Assembly (NCBI GenBank): GCA_033391075.1
Contig: JAWPMV010000001.1
Location: 6,882,001-6,946,000, forward strand
DNA from: Bacteroidia bacterium
GTDB lineage: Bacteria > Bacteroidota > Bacteroidia > J057
Direction: 5' to 3'
Length of the DNA: 64,000 nucleotides
Both the position numbers and the translations under genes were made by a program. Below the pieces are notes generated by a model. It did not search any database and was not told the origin of the DNA. It saw only the letters and a list, made by a program, of their open reading frames with translations. This document shows positions 52,662-60,647 of this stretch, in pieces. Each line of letters opens with the position of its first letter. The first letter of the stretch is position 1.

Positions 52662-53372
52662 TTAAGCTCCAAATTTGCTAATCGCTTCTTCTACAATTTT
52701 TTCTGTACCCGATGCACCGATTCTGTTGGCGCCCAGTTCTCGAACGCGCAGGGCATCTTCCAAATTTCGTATGCCTCCTGAGGCTTTAATTTTTACTTCT
52801 GCTGCACTATGTTTACGCATGAGAATCAGGTCCTCATCCAATGCCCCGATGCTGCTAATATTTCCCTCTATATCTTTTACATAGCCAAAGCCTGTCGAGG
52901 TCTTTACATAATCAACTTTCAAATCGCTACAAATCTCACAGAGACGAATTTTGTGATGAGCGATGGGAAGAAAGGCATTTTCGAAGATTACTTTCAGGAT
53001 TACCCCTTCTGCCTGACAAACATGTTGAACCGCTGCTATATCCGCTTTCACATAGCCCCAATGTTCATCCAGAACTTTGCCTACATTGACCACCATATCA
53101 ATTTCTTCGGCTCCTTCTTTGATGGCTACCGTAGTTTCATAGGCTTTTACTTCACTGGAATGATTTCCATGTGGAAAGCCGATGACCGTACAAACTTTTA
53201 CCGGAGAATCTTGCAGTAACTTTGCCGCTAGTGGTACCGCATAAGGTTTGATACATACGGATGCGACCTGGTACTTTTTTGCCAGTTCTATACCTGAGAT
53301 CAATTGCGCCTCCGTAAGGGTAGGGTGCAAAAGGGCATGGTCAATCATTTCTGCAATTTGCCTGGCTTTCAT
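52662..53372 (-). CDS. deoC: Deoxyribose-phosphate aldolase
   Basis: This 236-residue TIM-barrel class I aldolase cleaves 2-deoxyribose 5-phosphate to acetaldehyde and glyceraldehyde 3-phosphate in deoxynucleoside salvage. The Schiff-base Lys is Lys157 in VDYVKTSTGFG; a second Lys lies in VKIKASGGIR. The signature EIDMVVNVGK (90-99) and VIGFPHGNHSSE are intact. The length fits the family. It is upstream of holB with 11 bp between them, and 79 bp separates it from the epimerase gene. Confidence 0.94.
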   Translation of the reverse strand: MKARQIAEMIDHALLHPTLTEAQLISGIELAKKYQVASVCIKPYAVPLAAKLLQDSPVKVCTVIGFPHGNHSSEVKAYETTVAIKEGAEEIDMVVNVGKVLDEHWGYVKADIAAVQHVCQAEGVILKVIFENAFLPIAHHKIRLCEICSDLKVDYVKTSTGFGYVKDIEGNISSIGALDEDLILMRKHSAAEVKIKASGGIRNLEDALRVRELGANRIGASGTEKIVEEAISKFGA

Positions 53373-53451
53373 GATTTGAAGTTACGAGAAAGGAGCTTAA
53401 GCTCAAATGGAATGAGGGAGAAATGACTTCGGCGAGACAGGAATTTATGCC

Positions 53452-54348
53452 TTAAACCAAATCCTGAAGGGCAAGATCAAGTTCGGAATACTCAAATATG
53501 TACTTTTCTCTTTGAAGGACGCGGGGAATGGCTTTCTGCCCACCCCAAAGCAAAAGAGATCTTTCTCCTAACAGAAATTGAAGTGCAAATTTGGGAGCCG
53601 GGAATGGATCGATTCGATTGAGCGTTTTAGCGAGCTTATTGGAAAAAGTTTTTTGCTCGGTTACTTGTGGAGATACAAGGTTTACCGGACCATTTATATT
53701 TTCATTTTCCATACAAAAGATCAGGGATTTGACGATGTCGCTTATGTGAATCCAGGGAAAGCCCTGCTTTCCACTAGCCAAGGTTCCTCCCAGATAAGCT
53801 TTATAGATCGGAATCAATTGCTTCAAGGCACCCCCGCCTTTCCCTAGTACAATACCTATCCGAGGGTTCACGGTTCTGCAATTCGCTTTTTGCGATTCTT
53901 CTTCCCATTCTTTACACACTTTTGCGGCAAAGTCCTCCCCGGCTTTTCCTTTCTCATCAATCTCCTCATGGTTTTTGACCCCATAGTATCCCACAGCCGA
54001 AGCAGAAATAAATACTTTGGGTTTTTTGGGGCTACTATTGATATATTTTACACAGGCCGCAGTTGCACTAATGCGGCTATCCAGGATTTCTTTTTTACGG
54101 CTCTCTGACCATTTGCCTTCTGCAATACTGGCTCCCGCCAGATTTATGATCACATCATAAACTCCGATTCCCATAGGCATTTCCTGGCCATTCCACTTGA
54201 GGTAGGTGATATATCGATCCTTGCTTTCTCGAGCACTTCGACTGAGTATACTGACTGTATGCCCCAGTTCTGTGAGCTTGGGAACAAGGTGTTTACCAAT
54301 AAATCCGGTCCCCCCGCTAATCAAAATATTTAGGCCAGAGTCAGACAT
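53452..54348 (-). CDS. TIGR01777-family NAD-dependent epimerase (YfcH/SulA-like)
   Basis: This 298-residue protein is an extended short-chain dehydrogenase. The nucleotide-binding loop GGTGFIGKHL is near residue 12, followed by NLAGASIAEGKW and the family pattern SASAVGYYG, with the active-site Tyr in that block. The C-terminal DUF1731-type region includes VSPQVTEQKTFSNKLAK. Members bind NADP, but few have known substrates. The gene is divergent from the class V aminotransferase gene across an 83-bp spacer with a small palindrome (54391-54402). Confidence 0.86.
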   Translation of the reverse strand: MSDSGLNILISGGTGFIGKHLVPKLTELGHTVSILSRSARESKDRYITYLKWNGQEMPMGIGVYDVIINLAGASIAEGKWSESRKKEILDSRISATAACVKYINSSPKKPKVFISASAVGYYGVKNHEEIDEKGKAGEDFAAKVCKEWEEESQKANCRTVNPRIGIVLGKGGGALKQLIPIYKAYLGGTLASGKQGFPWIHISDIVKSLIFCMENENINGPVNLVSPQVTEQKTFSNKLAKTLNRIDPFPAPKFALQFLLGERSLLLWGGQKAIPRVLQREKYIFEYSELDLALQDLV

Positions 54349-54431
54349 TTTTAGGGATTTTCAGATGAAGAATATATAATTTCAGGCTATACAAATATTT
54401 GTTATTTATTACCTACTTTCCAAATAAAATA

Positions 54432-55502
54432 ATGTTTAAACTATATAGTCCTGGGCCAGTACCGGTTCCGAATTTTGTGCAGGATGCTTTATCCAAAGCG
54501 GTTATTCACCACAGAAGTCAGGAATTTGAAGACTTTTATGAAGGCTTTTTGAAAAGTCTTTCCTACATCTTTCAGACCGAACATCAGGTCTGTGCCTGTA
54601 TGGGAAGTGGCACCTATGGGGTGGAAATGGCTATTTATAGCATGTTTCAGCCTGGAGAGAGGCTGGTAGTGAGTGCAAATGGTAAATTCAGTAAGCGTTG
54701 GGCTGATTATGCCCGCTACCTGGGGATGGAGGTACAAGAATTGGCAAATGAATGGGGAGAGGCTCCTGCTTTGAAGGAAGTTATGGATAGCCTGGAGGAG
54801 AATCCGCATTTGCAAGGCCTTATCCTGACACATTCTGAAACTTCAACAGGCTCTTTACTGGATTTAGAAGAAATTGCCTTTGAGGTTAAACGAAAATATC
54901 CTCACATCCTCATTCTGGTCGATGGAATTACAAGTATCGGCTCCCTGCCTTATTTCCATGATGATTGGGGCATTGATTGTAGTGTGATAGCTTCTCAAAA
55001 AGCCCTCATGAATCCGGCTGGCCTGGTAGCCTTTGCCTTTAGTCCACAAGGCAAGGAAAAACTTCGCGAAACTCATCCTTCCGATTTTCAAAATCTCTAC
55101 AATCACCTCAAAGCTGCTCAAAAGAATAGTTCGGCATTTACTCCACCTGTGCAATTGCTCTTTGGGGTGGATGCTGCCATGAAGCATATGGAAGAAGAAA
55201 GCTTGCCTGCCATTTGGAACCGGGTACAACAGACCGCTCGCTATTTCAGAAAGGAGATAGAGGAAATGGGAGGAAAGATATTTCCCAGCCGGCCTACGGA
55301 CTCATTGACTGCCTTTAGCTTTGAAGGAAAAGATAGTACGGCTATCAAGGAGTTTTTGGAAAAGGAATATAAACTCATCCTTTCCGGAGGTCAGGGTGAA
55401 TTGAAAGGGATAATCCTTCGGGTATCCCATATGGGATTATTTACACAGAAAGACATGGAAGAGGTCATAAAGGCCTTGAAAAATGCCCTTGAACAATCTT
55501 AG
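54432..55502 (+). CDS. Class V aminotransferase (alanine--glyoxylate/serine type)
   Basis: This 356-residue pyridoxal-phosphate enzyme has the cofactor Lys at 190 (ASQKALMNPAG) and the pyridine-binding Asp at 164 (LVDGITSIGSLP). HSETSTG at 134-140 contacts the phosphate. The start FKLYSPGPVPVP matches the fold-type I serine/alanine-glyoxylate group, which moves amino groups between alanine or serine and glyoxylate or a similar oxo acid. The exact substrate pair is unproven. I chose the ATG at 54432 over an upstream start at 54399, because the conserved protein begins there. Its stop overlaps that of the convergent COQ7-like gene by 4 bp. Confidence 0.84.
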   Translation: MFKLYSPGPVPVPNFVQDALSKAVIHHRSQEFEDFYEGFLKSLSYIFQTEHQVCACMGSGTYGVEMAIYSMFQPGERLVVSANGKFSKRWADYARYLGMEVQELANEWGEAPALKEVMDSLEENPHLQGLILTHSETSTGSLLDLEEIAFEVKRKYPHILILVDGITSIGSLPYFHDDWGIDCSVIASQKALMNPAGLVAFAFSPQGKEKLRETHPSDFQNLYNHLKAAQKNSSAFTPPVQLLFGVDAAMKHMEEESLPAIWNRVQQTARYFRKEIEEMGGKIFPSRPTDSLTAFSFEGKDSTAIKEFLEKEYKLILSGGQGELKGIILRVSHMGLFTQKDMEEVIKALKNALEQS

Positions 55503-55981
55503 CTAGCTCCAGCCAACCATTGTTTTTGCTCTTGCTCCTGGATAAATTTCTTGATTACATCCATAGCATCGGGAGCCGGTTCATTATGGTTGAGTTTTTT
55601 GAGTTGTAAAGACTCAATCATCGAACGTAAAGAGGCATCCAGGTGCATTTCCTGTAAATATTTCTTATAGCGCTCTAAAATCCAGAATTCGAGGGTATCC
55701 TCGATTTTATTCATAAACTTTAGGGGAAGAAAGGCAGAAAAGAAACCAAATATATGTCCGAGTACGTAAAATGAACGTGCGTACCAGGCCGGACTTATTC
55801 CTCTTTTTCTGAGGAGGTCGTGTAGAAAAGCTGTATGGCGAGATTTTCTTTCTCTAAGGTGCCTGATCTTCTCTTGGTCAATCCCGAATTGGCGATACCA
55901 GCCCAGTCTCATATTTTCTCTGGCATGAAGATCACGGATAAAGAACTCTGTACGCTTTTTTAAATCTATATTAGACGGCAT
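55499..55981 (-). CDS. COQ7-like ferritin-fold protein (uncertain)
   Basis: This 160-residue helical protein resembles the C-terminal half of demethoxyubiquinone hydroxylases (COQ7) in RHTAFLHDLLRKRGISPAW and then VLGHIFGFFSAFL and EDTLEFWILERYKKYL. In COQ7 the helices carry Glu and His ligands for a di-iron site, including EExxH. Here the corresponding segment reads ERKSRH, and other ligands are not clear, so the metal site may be altered or lost. Ubiquinone synthesis is not expected in Bacteroidota, which use menaquinone. A hydroxylase or membrane-bound function of another kind is possible. Confidence 0.45.
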   Translation of the reverse strand: MPSNIDLKKRTEFFIRDLHARENMRLGWYRQFGIDQEKIRHLRERKSRHTAFLHDLLRKRGISPAWYARSFYVLGHIFGFFSAFLPLKFMNKIEDTLEFWILERYKKYLQEMHLDASLRSMIESLQLKKLNHNEPAPDAMDVIKKFIQEQEQKQWLAGAS

Positions 55982-56166
55982 GTAGTACTTTTAAATTGGC
56001 ATCTACTTATAAACTTACAAAAGATATTGAAAGTTTAAAAATTAAAAAAACCACATAGGGTTTATTCAATATCTTACGATTTTGTAAGTTTTCGGCTTTA
56101 TTCTTGCGAAAATATCCCAGAGTCCTGTACTTTCAGGGATTAGGAAGGTTAAAACAGCACCCAAAC

Positions 56167-59100
56167 ATGTTCAAAGCGCAGTTTTCATATCTAGTACGAC
56201 GCATCGCAATATATGTAATTTTATTCATATGTTTTTCCTCCCTTTCTCTGATGCAGAAGGGACTGATCGCGCAGAATGAGTATTCTGCCTATTTCGAGGA
56301 AGCCTATGAGAAATATCCCAGCGTCCCACAGGGACTTCTGGAAGCGGTGGCCTACACCAATACCCGCATGAAGCACCTGACCAATCAGGAAAGTTGCCAG
56401 GGGCTGCCCCAATATTATAGCATCATGGGGCTGGTGGCAGATGGAAAGGGATATTTTGAGAATAGTTTGCAAAAGGTAGCTGAAAGATCACCCTACACAG
56501 AAGAACAGATCATAGAAAGTCCACGAATTGCGATTCTGGCTTATGCAGCTGCTTATTCCTATGAACAAAGAAATAAACGATTAACTACTCGTAATGTAGC
56601 TGCTCACCAGGGAATCGTCGAATCTTTAGGCGAAATTCCAGATGATGGCTCTGCCCATAACCGCTATGCTCGTGATCAGCAGTTTTATTGCGTACTAACG
56701 GAAATGCAGGATCCTCATGTGGGAATGCGAATGAAATCCCGCCAACTCTTCAATTTTGAATCCATTTTTGGCAAAGAAAATTATAAGGTGCTAAAAGCTC
56801 CGGAAGTAAAAGTGGAAAAGGATGGAGTAAGATCAATAGATGGAGATGAATTTACGGTACCTGGAGTTCGTGCTGCGAATTGTACGGTTTCCAAGAGCAA
56901 AGCAGACTATAAACCCGCCATTTGGAATCCCGCCAATAAAAATAACTATGGATCGAGAGGAGGAGAAGAGGTTGAGTTTATTACCATTCATACGATACAA
57001 GGATCTTATGCCAGTGCAATCGCCTGGTTTAGAAATAGAAATGCGCGCGTTTCTGCCCACTATATCATTCGAGCAATTGATGGACAGGTAACCCAGATGG
57101 TCTGTGAAGATGACAAAGCCTTTCACGTAAAAACCGATAATGCGAAAGCTATCGGGATTGAGCATGAAGGTTATATCGAAGACGGAGCTGCCTGGTACAC
57201 ACAGGAAATGTACAGGAGTTCCGCAAGGCTGGTAAATGACATCGCTCACCGTCGCAAGATCAATACCTTGCAGACTTATGGAGGCCCACCGACAAATGGA
57301 GTATCTGTCTTAGGAAATACCTGTTGGAAAGTAAAAGGGCACCAGCACTTTCGGGGAAATAATCATATCGATCCGGGACCTTTCTGGGATTGGGACCTCT
57401 ATTATCGTATGATCAATGAGACGCCCAAGCCTACGACTTTCACCTCCAAAAAAGGAGATATCTATGATAGTGGCGGCGCAAGTAGAAACCACGGAGATCA
57501 GGAACGCAAAACTTTTCTGATCAAACCGAAAAATGCTTTTACCATCAATCTTTCCTTCAAAAGTTTTGAATTGGAAGGAACAAAAGACAAGCCCTATGAT
57601 TACCTGGACATTTATGATGGACAGGATGTAAACGGAAAATTTCTGGGCAGATATACAGGAGAAGATCTTCCTCCAGAGCTCATCGCCAAAAGCGGAGCTG
57701 TTTTTATGGAATTTCGTTCAGATTGTCAGGTAAACAAAAAAGGCTGGCACATTGAGTACAGCGCACGTTCCAAAAATCCGGATTGTCCGGCGCCCAGGGA
57801 TCTGATTGCAAAGAACATTTTCCCCATGGGTGCTACCCTGAGCTGGAAATCCAATAATCAGGCAGATGAATACCTGGTTTACCTCAAACGCAAACTGGAA
57901 AAGACCTGGACTTTATACAGAACTAGCAGGAACTATGTCAATGTCACCGGATTGAGTGCCAATGGATTTTACCAATGGCAAGCAGTTGCGGTATGCGATG
58001 GAGATAGTTCGGCTTTTATTGGGGCAAATTTTATTACTCCGAATGTACACCGGGGTTCAAAGCCGCAGCAGTATACCATCCGGTTGAATCGGGGAAGATT
58101 CAATGATTCGGGTGGAAAGATTGCCGGATATGGGAATAACGAAAATTATGTCTACCGTATCATCCCTCCGGATAAGGGCAAGGTAGAAATGATTTTCAGC
58201 AGTTTTGATACGGAAGATGAACTGGATCAGTTGGTCATATATGATGGACTCACTCCTCAATCAAAAATACTGGGTACTTATTCGGGGAGTAGTATTCCTC
58301 CCACCATTCGCTCATCCGGCAATGGCCTGACTTTGAGATTCACATCTGACAAACGAAGTGCGGGCAAAGGATGGTTGGCAAGTTGGAAAAGCATAGGAGG
58401 AAATGGAAATACAGGAGAGCCTGATCCTTCGCCTCCCATAGTAGACAATGGAGGAAACAATAATAATACGGGAAACAATTCGGGAACTCCACCGGATTCT
58501 GGCAACAATGGAGGAAGCGATAATGGAAATACAGGTGGGAATACAGGAGGCCCTTCAACACCACCTATTACTGATCCTGATCCTCCCCTTACTCCTTCAG
58601 ATCCGCCCGTAGTTATTGATAATAGCAACTTTGATCCGAAACTCAGCTACCATACTGCAGCTCCGCGAACGGAGCCTGATTTAGCTTCTTCTTACAGCAA
58701 GAGTTTTACGCTAAAGTTCAATGATAAAGACAGAAGTGGCCGAGGTCTGGCAAATAGATTTTTTACGATTGCTCAGCAAGATGGAGACGCATATCGTTCT
58801 CATCCGGAATCCGGTTTCTTCAATGAAAGTTTTGATGCAGGACTGAATGAGGATTGGAAGAGTGTTGCAGGGAGTTGGTCAGTAAAACAGGGAGTCCTGA
58901 GCCAAACGGATACCAAGCCTTCCAATACTAATCTTTATACAGCTCTCAGACAAACTGATCGAGACGTATATGTATACAGTTGGAAATCGAAAATGAGTGG
59001 GGATGGGAATAATCTCCGTCATGGACTGCATTTCTTTGCGAATAAGCCTAAAAATCCAGATCGGGGGAACTCCTATTTTGTCTGGATCAGAGATGGGGCA

Positions 59101-60486
59101 AGGGACTATGTGGAAATCTACAAAACTGTCAATGATCAGTTTGACAGAAAAATCCGCAAGGAGATTCAGCTTAAAAGCGGCCAGGTTTATGATTATAAAG
59201 TCATTTACAATCCTAAAAAAGGACGGATAGAAGTATATGTGAACAATAAATTCACTGCTTCCTGGGTAGATCGATATCCTTTGGCAAACGGGCAGTACAT
59301 TTCTCTGAGAAGTGGAAACTGCATCGTAAGCTATGACGATATCCGAGTGTACAAATCCCGACCATCATCCGTAAAAGTGAGTGTGGACGAAGGAAGTAGA
59401 AGTATGCTGAAAGGAAATGGCAGATTTCAGGTCTATTCCTTGATCGTAGATAGAAATATACGTTGGTCCAAAGAGGGAGATGCTGTTTCTCAGATTGGAA
59501 CGATTGCGGCTCCTCCTGCACAGCCCGATCCAACACCTCCGCCAACAGATCCTGATCCGGAACCTCAGCCTACAGAACCAGAACCAGATCCGGAGCCAGC
59601 ACCTACTGAGCCAGATCCTTCAGATCCTCCTGCAAATACCAATGAAATTGCATTTAAACTCCCGCATGGAAGCAGTGGGCAGACTTTCTTTCTGCCAGTA
59701 GATAATCGTTTAGGAGAATGGCGGGCGAATGAGGAGCTGGGCTTTCTGTATGAAGACTTTAGTGCGGGCAGACTTACGCAGGATTGGACACCAGCTAAAG
59801 GAAAATGGTCTCAGGAAAATGGACTTCTGTATCAAAGCGATGTTGGAGAAAGCAATTGCAACATTTACATCCCTGTCAATCAAAAAGGCAATCAAAGCTA
59901 TTTGTATCATTTCAGAGCCCGTTTTCTAACAGAGGGATCAAACAAGCGATTTGGGCTGCACTTCATGGCGGAGAAAGGTCAGTTTGAGGGTGAAAATGGA
60001 GCAGCAGACAATCGGGGAGATTCTTACCTGATTTGGTTCAGACATCACAAAGACAAAGCCGATAAAGTTGAAATTTATCATTCCGAAAAAAATATCATGC
60101 CGGGACCTAAAAGATCTGCCTTACTACCGGATCAATTCGAACCTCTGGAATGGTACGACATCAAAGTTCTCTATGATGCTCAATCGGGAGTCATTACGAC
60201 TTACCTGGAAAATCAGGAAGTGCTCAGTTGGAAGTATAGCAAACCAGCTTTTGACAAAGGAAACTTCCTTTCTCTTAGGGTAGGGGATAGCCAGGTTCAG
60301 TTTGACAATATCAGGATGTACCAATTGGCTCCTGATACCCGCATCAATCTGAGTTTGGGAATAAACGGAATGATCAGGGGCGATAGTCGTAGCAATACCG
60401 AAGCCCGCGTCCTTTCAATCAATCGTGGCAACAGTGGCAAACGCCCCTGGACGAGCCTAAAAGAAGAGGATGTGAAATTGAAATAA
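56167..60486 (+). CDS. Secreted N-acetylmuramoyl-L-alanine amidase with CUB, Fn3 and LamG-like modules
   Basis: This 1439-residue exported protein starts at the ATG at 56167 (a TTG at 56104 is the alternative). The signal peptide ends near residue 36. An amidase_2/PGRP-type domain at about 255-420 has zinc ligands His275 and His392, with Asp402 in HIDPGPF. Two CUB-like domains (428-535 and 638-742) flank an Fn3-like module. Two related LamG/DUF1080-like domains (885-1064 and 1194-1388) sit after Gly/Asn- and Pro-rich linkers. The family cleaves the lactyl amide bond of peptidoglycan. The C-terminus lacks a clear T9SS sorting signal. Confidence 0.82.
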   Translation: MFKAQFSYLVRRIAIYVILFICFSSLSLMQKGLIAQNEYSAYFEEAYEKYPSVPQGLLEAVAYTNTRMKHLTNQESCQGLPQYYSIMGLVADGKGYFENSLQKVAERSPYTEEQIIESPRIAILAYAAAYSYEQRNKRLTTRNVAAHQGIVESLGEIPDDGSAHNRYARDQQFYCVLTEMQDPHVGMRMKSRQLFNFESIFGKENYKVLKAPEVKVEKDGVRSIDGDEFTVPGVRAANCTVSKSKADYKPAIWNPANKNNYGSRGGEEVEFITIHTIQGSYASAIAWFRNRNARVSAHYIIRAIDGQVTQMVCEDDKAFHVKTDNAKAIGIEHEGYIEDGAAWYTQEMYRSSARLVNDIAHRRKINTLQTYGGPPTNGVSVLGNTCWKVKGHQHFRGNNHIDPGPFWDWDLYYRMINETPKPTTFTSKKGDIYDSGGASRNHGDQERKTFLIKPKNAFTINLSFKSFELEGTKDKPYDYLDIYDGQDVNGKFLGRYTGEDLPPELIAKSGAVFMEFRSDCQVNKKGWHIEYSARSKNPDCPAPRDLIAKNIFPMGATLSWKSNNQADEYLVYLKRKLEKTWTLYRTSRNYVNVTGLSANGFYQWQAVAVCDGDSSAFIGANFITPNVHRGSKPQQYTIRLNRGRFNDSGGKIAGYGNNENYVYRIIPPDKGKVEMIFSSFDTEDELDQLVIYDGLTPQSKILGTYSGSSIPPTIRSSGNGLTLRFTSDKRSAGKGWLASWKSIGGNGNTGEPDPSPPIVDNGGNNNNTGNNSGTPPDSGNNGGSDNGNTGGNTGGPSTPPITDPDPPLTPSDPPVVIDNSNFDPKLSYHTAAPRTEPDLASSYSKSFTLKFNDKDRSGRGLANRFFTIAQQDGDAYRSHPESGFFNESFDAGLNEDWKSVAGSWSVKQGVLSQTDTKPSNTNLYTALRQTDRDVYVYSWKSKMSGDGNNLRHGLHFFANKPKNPDRGNSYFVWIRDGARDYVEIYKTVNDQFDRKIRKEIQLKSGQVYDYKVIYNPKKGRIEVYVNNKFTASWVDRYPLANGQYISLRSGNCIVSYDDIRVYKSRPSSVKVSVDEGSRSMLKGNGRFQVYSLIVDRNIRWSKEGDAVSQIGTIAAPPAQPDPTPPPTDPDPEPQPTEPEPDPEPAPTEPDPSDPPANTNEIAFKLPHGSSGQTFFLPVDNRLGEWRANEELGFLYEDFSAGRLTQDWTPAKGKWSQENGLLYQSDVGESNCNIYIPVNQKGNQSYLYHFRARFLTEGSNKRFGLHFMAEKGQFEGENGAADNRGDSYLIWFRHHKDKADKVEIYHSEKNIMPGPKRSALLPDQFEPLEWYDIKVLYDAQSGVITTYLENQEVLSWKYSKPAFDKGNFLSLRVGDSQVQFDNIRMYQLAPDTRINLSLGINGMIRGDSRSNTEARVLSINRGNSGKRPWTSLKEEDVKLK

Positions 60487-60500
60487 GCTGATTGTTAAGG

Positions 60501-60547
60501 TTTTCCACACTTATCCACATTTTTGTGAATAAGTAAACTGTGAAAAA
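60501..60547. promoter_or_regulatory. Four DnaA-box-like sites upstream of nrdJ
   Basis: TTTTCCACA (60501-60509) and the consensus box TTATCCACA (60511-60519) lie on the plus strand. TTATTCACA (60524-60532) and TTTTTCACA (60539-60547) lie on the minus strand. All four fit TTWTNCACA. They lie within 47 bp and end 101 bp before the reductase start codon. Confidence 0.65.
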
Positions 60548-60647
60548 TACAACATCGGAGCTAAACTAGTAGTTCTGAATCCTACCTGGAATCAATTTTT
60601 TTTTGTACCATTTCATAACTGTGAACGATTTATCGCTTGATAAAACT

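Noticed and set aside
56167-60486. T9SS sorting domain at the C-terminus of the amidase
   Set aside because: The end lacks the NPxx start and the GxYxVxV-like strand seen in the FG-GAP cargo.
60501-60547. Chromosomal origin of replication
   Set aside because: Four DnaA-box-like sites are present, but there is no AT-rich unwinding element or dnaA/dnaN neighbour; a promoter role at nrdJ is simpler.
60487-60647. Cobalamin riboswitch before nrdJ
   Set aside because: The 161-bp gap is short and I see no B12-box-like sequence.
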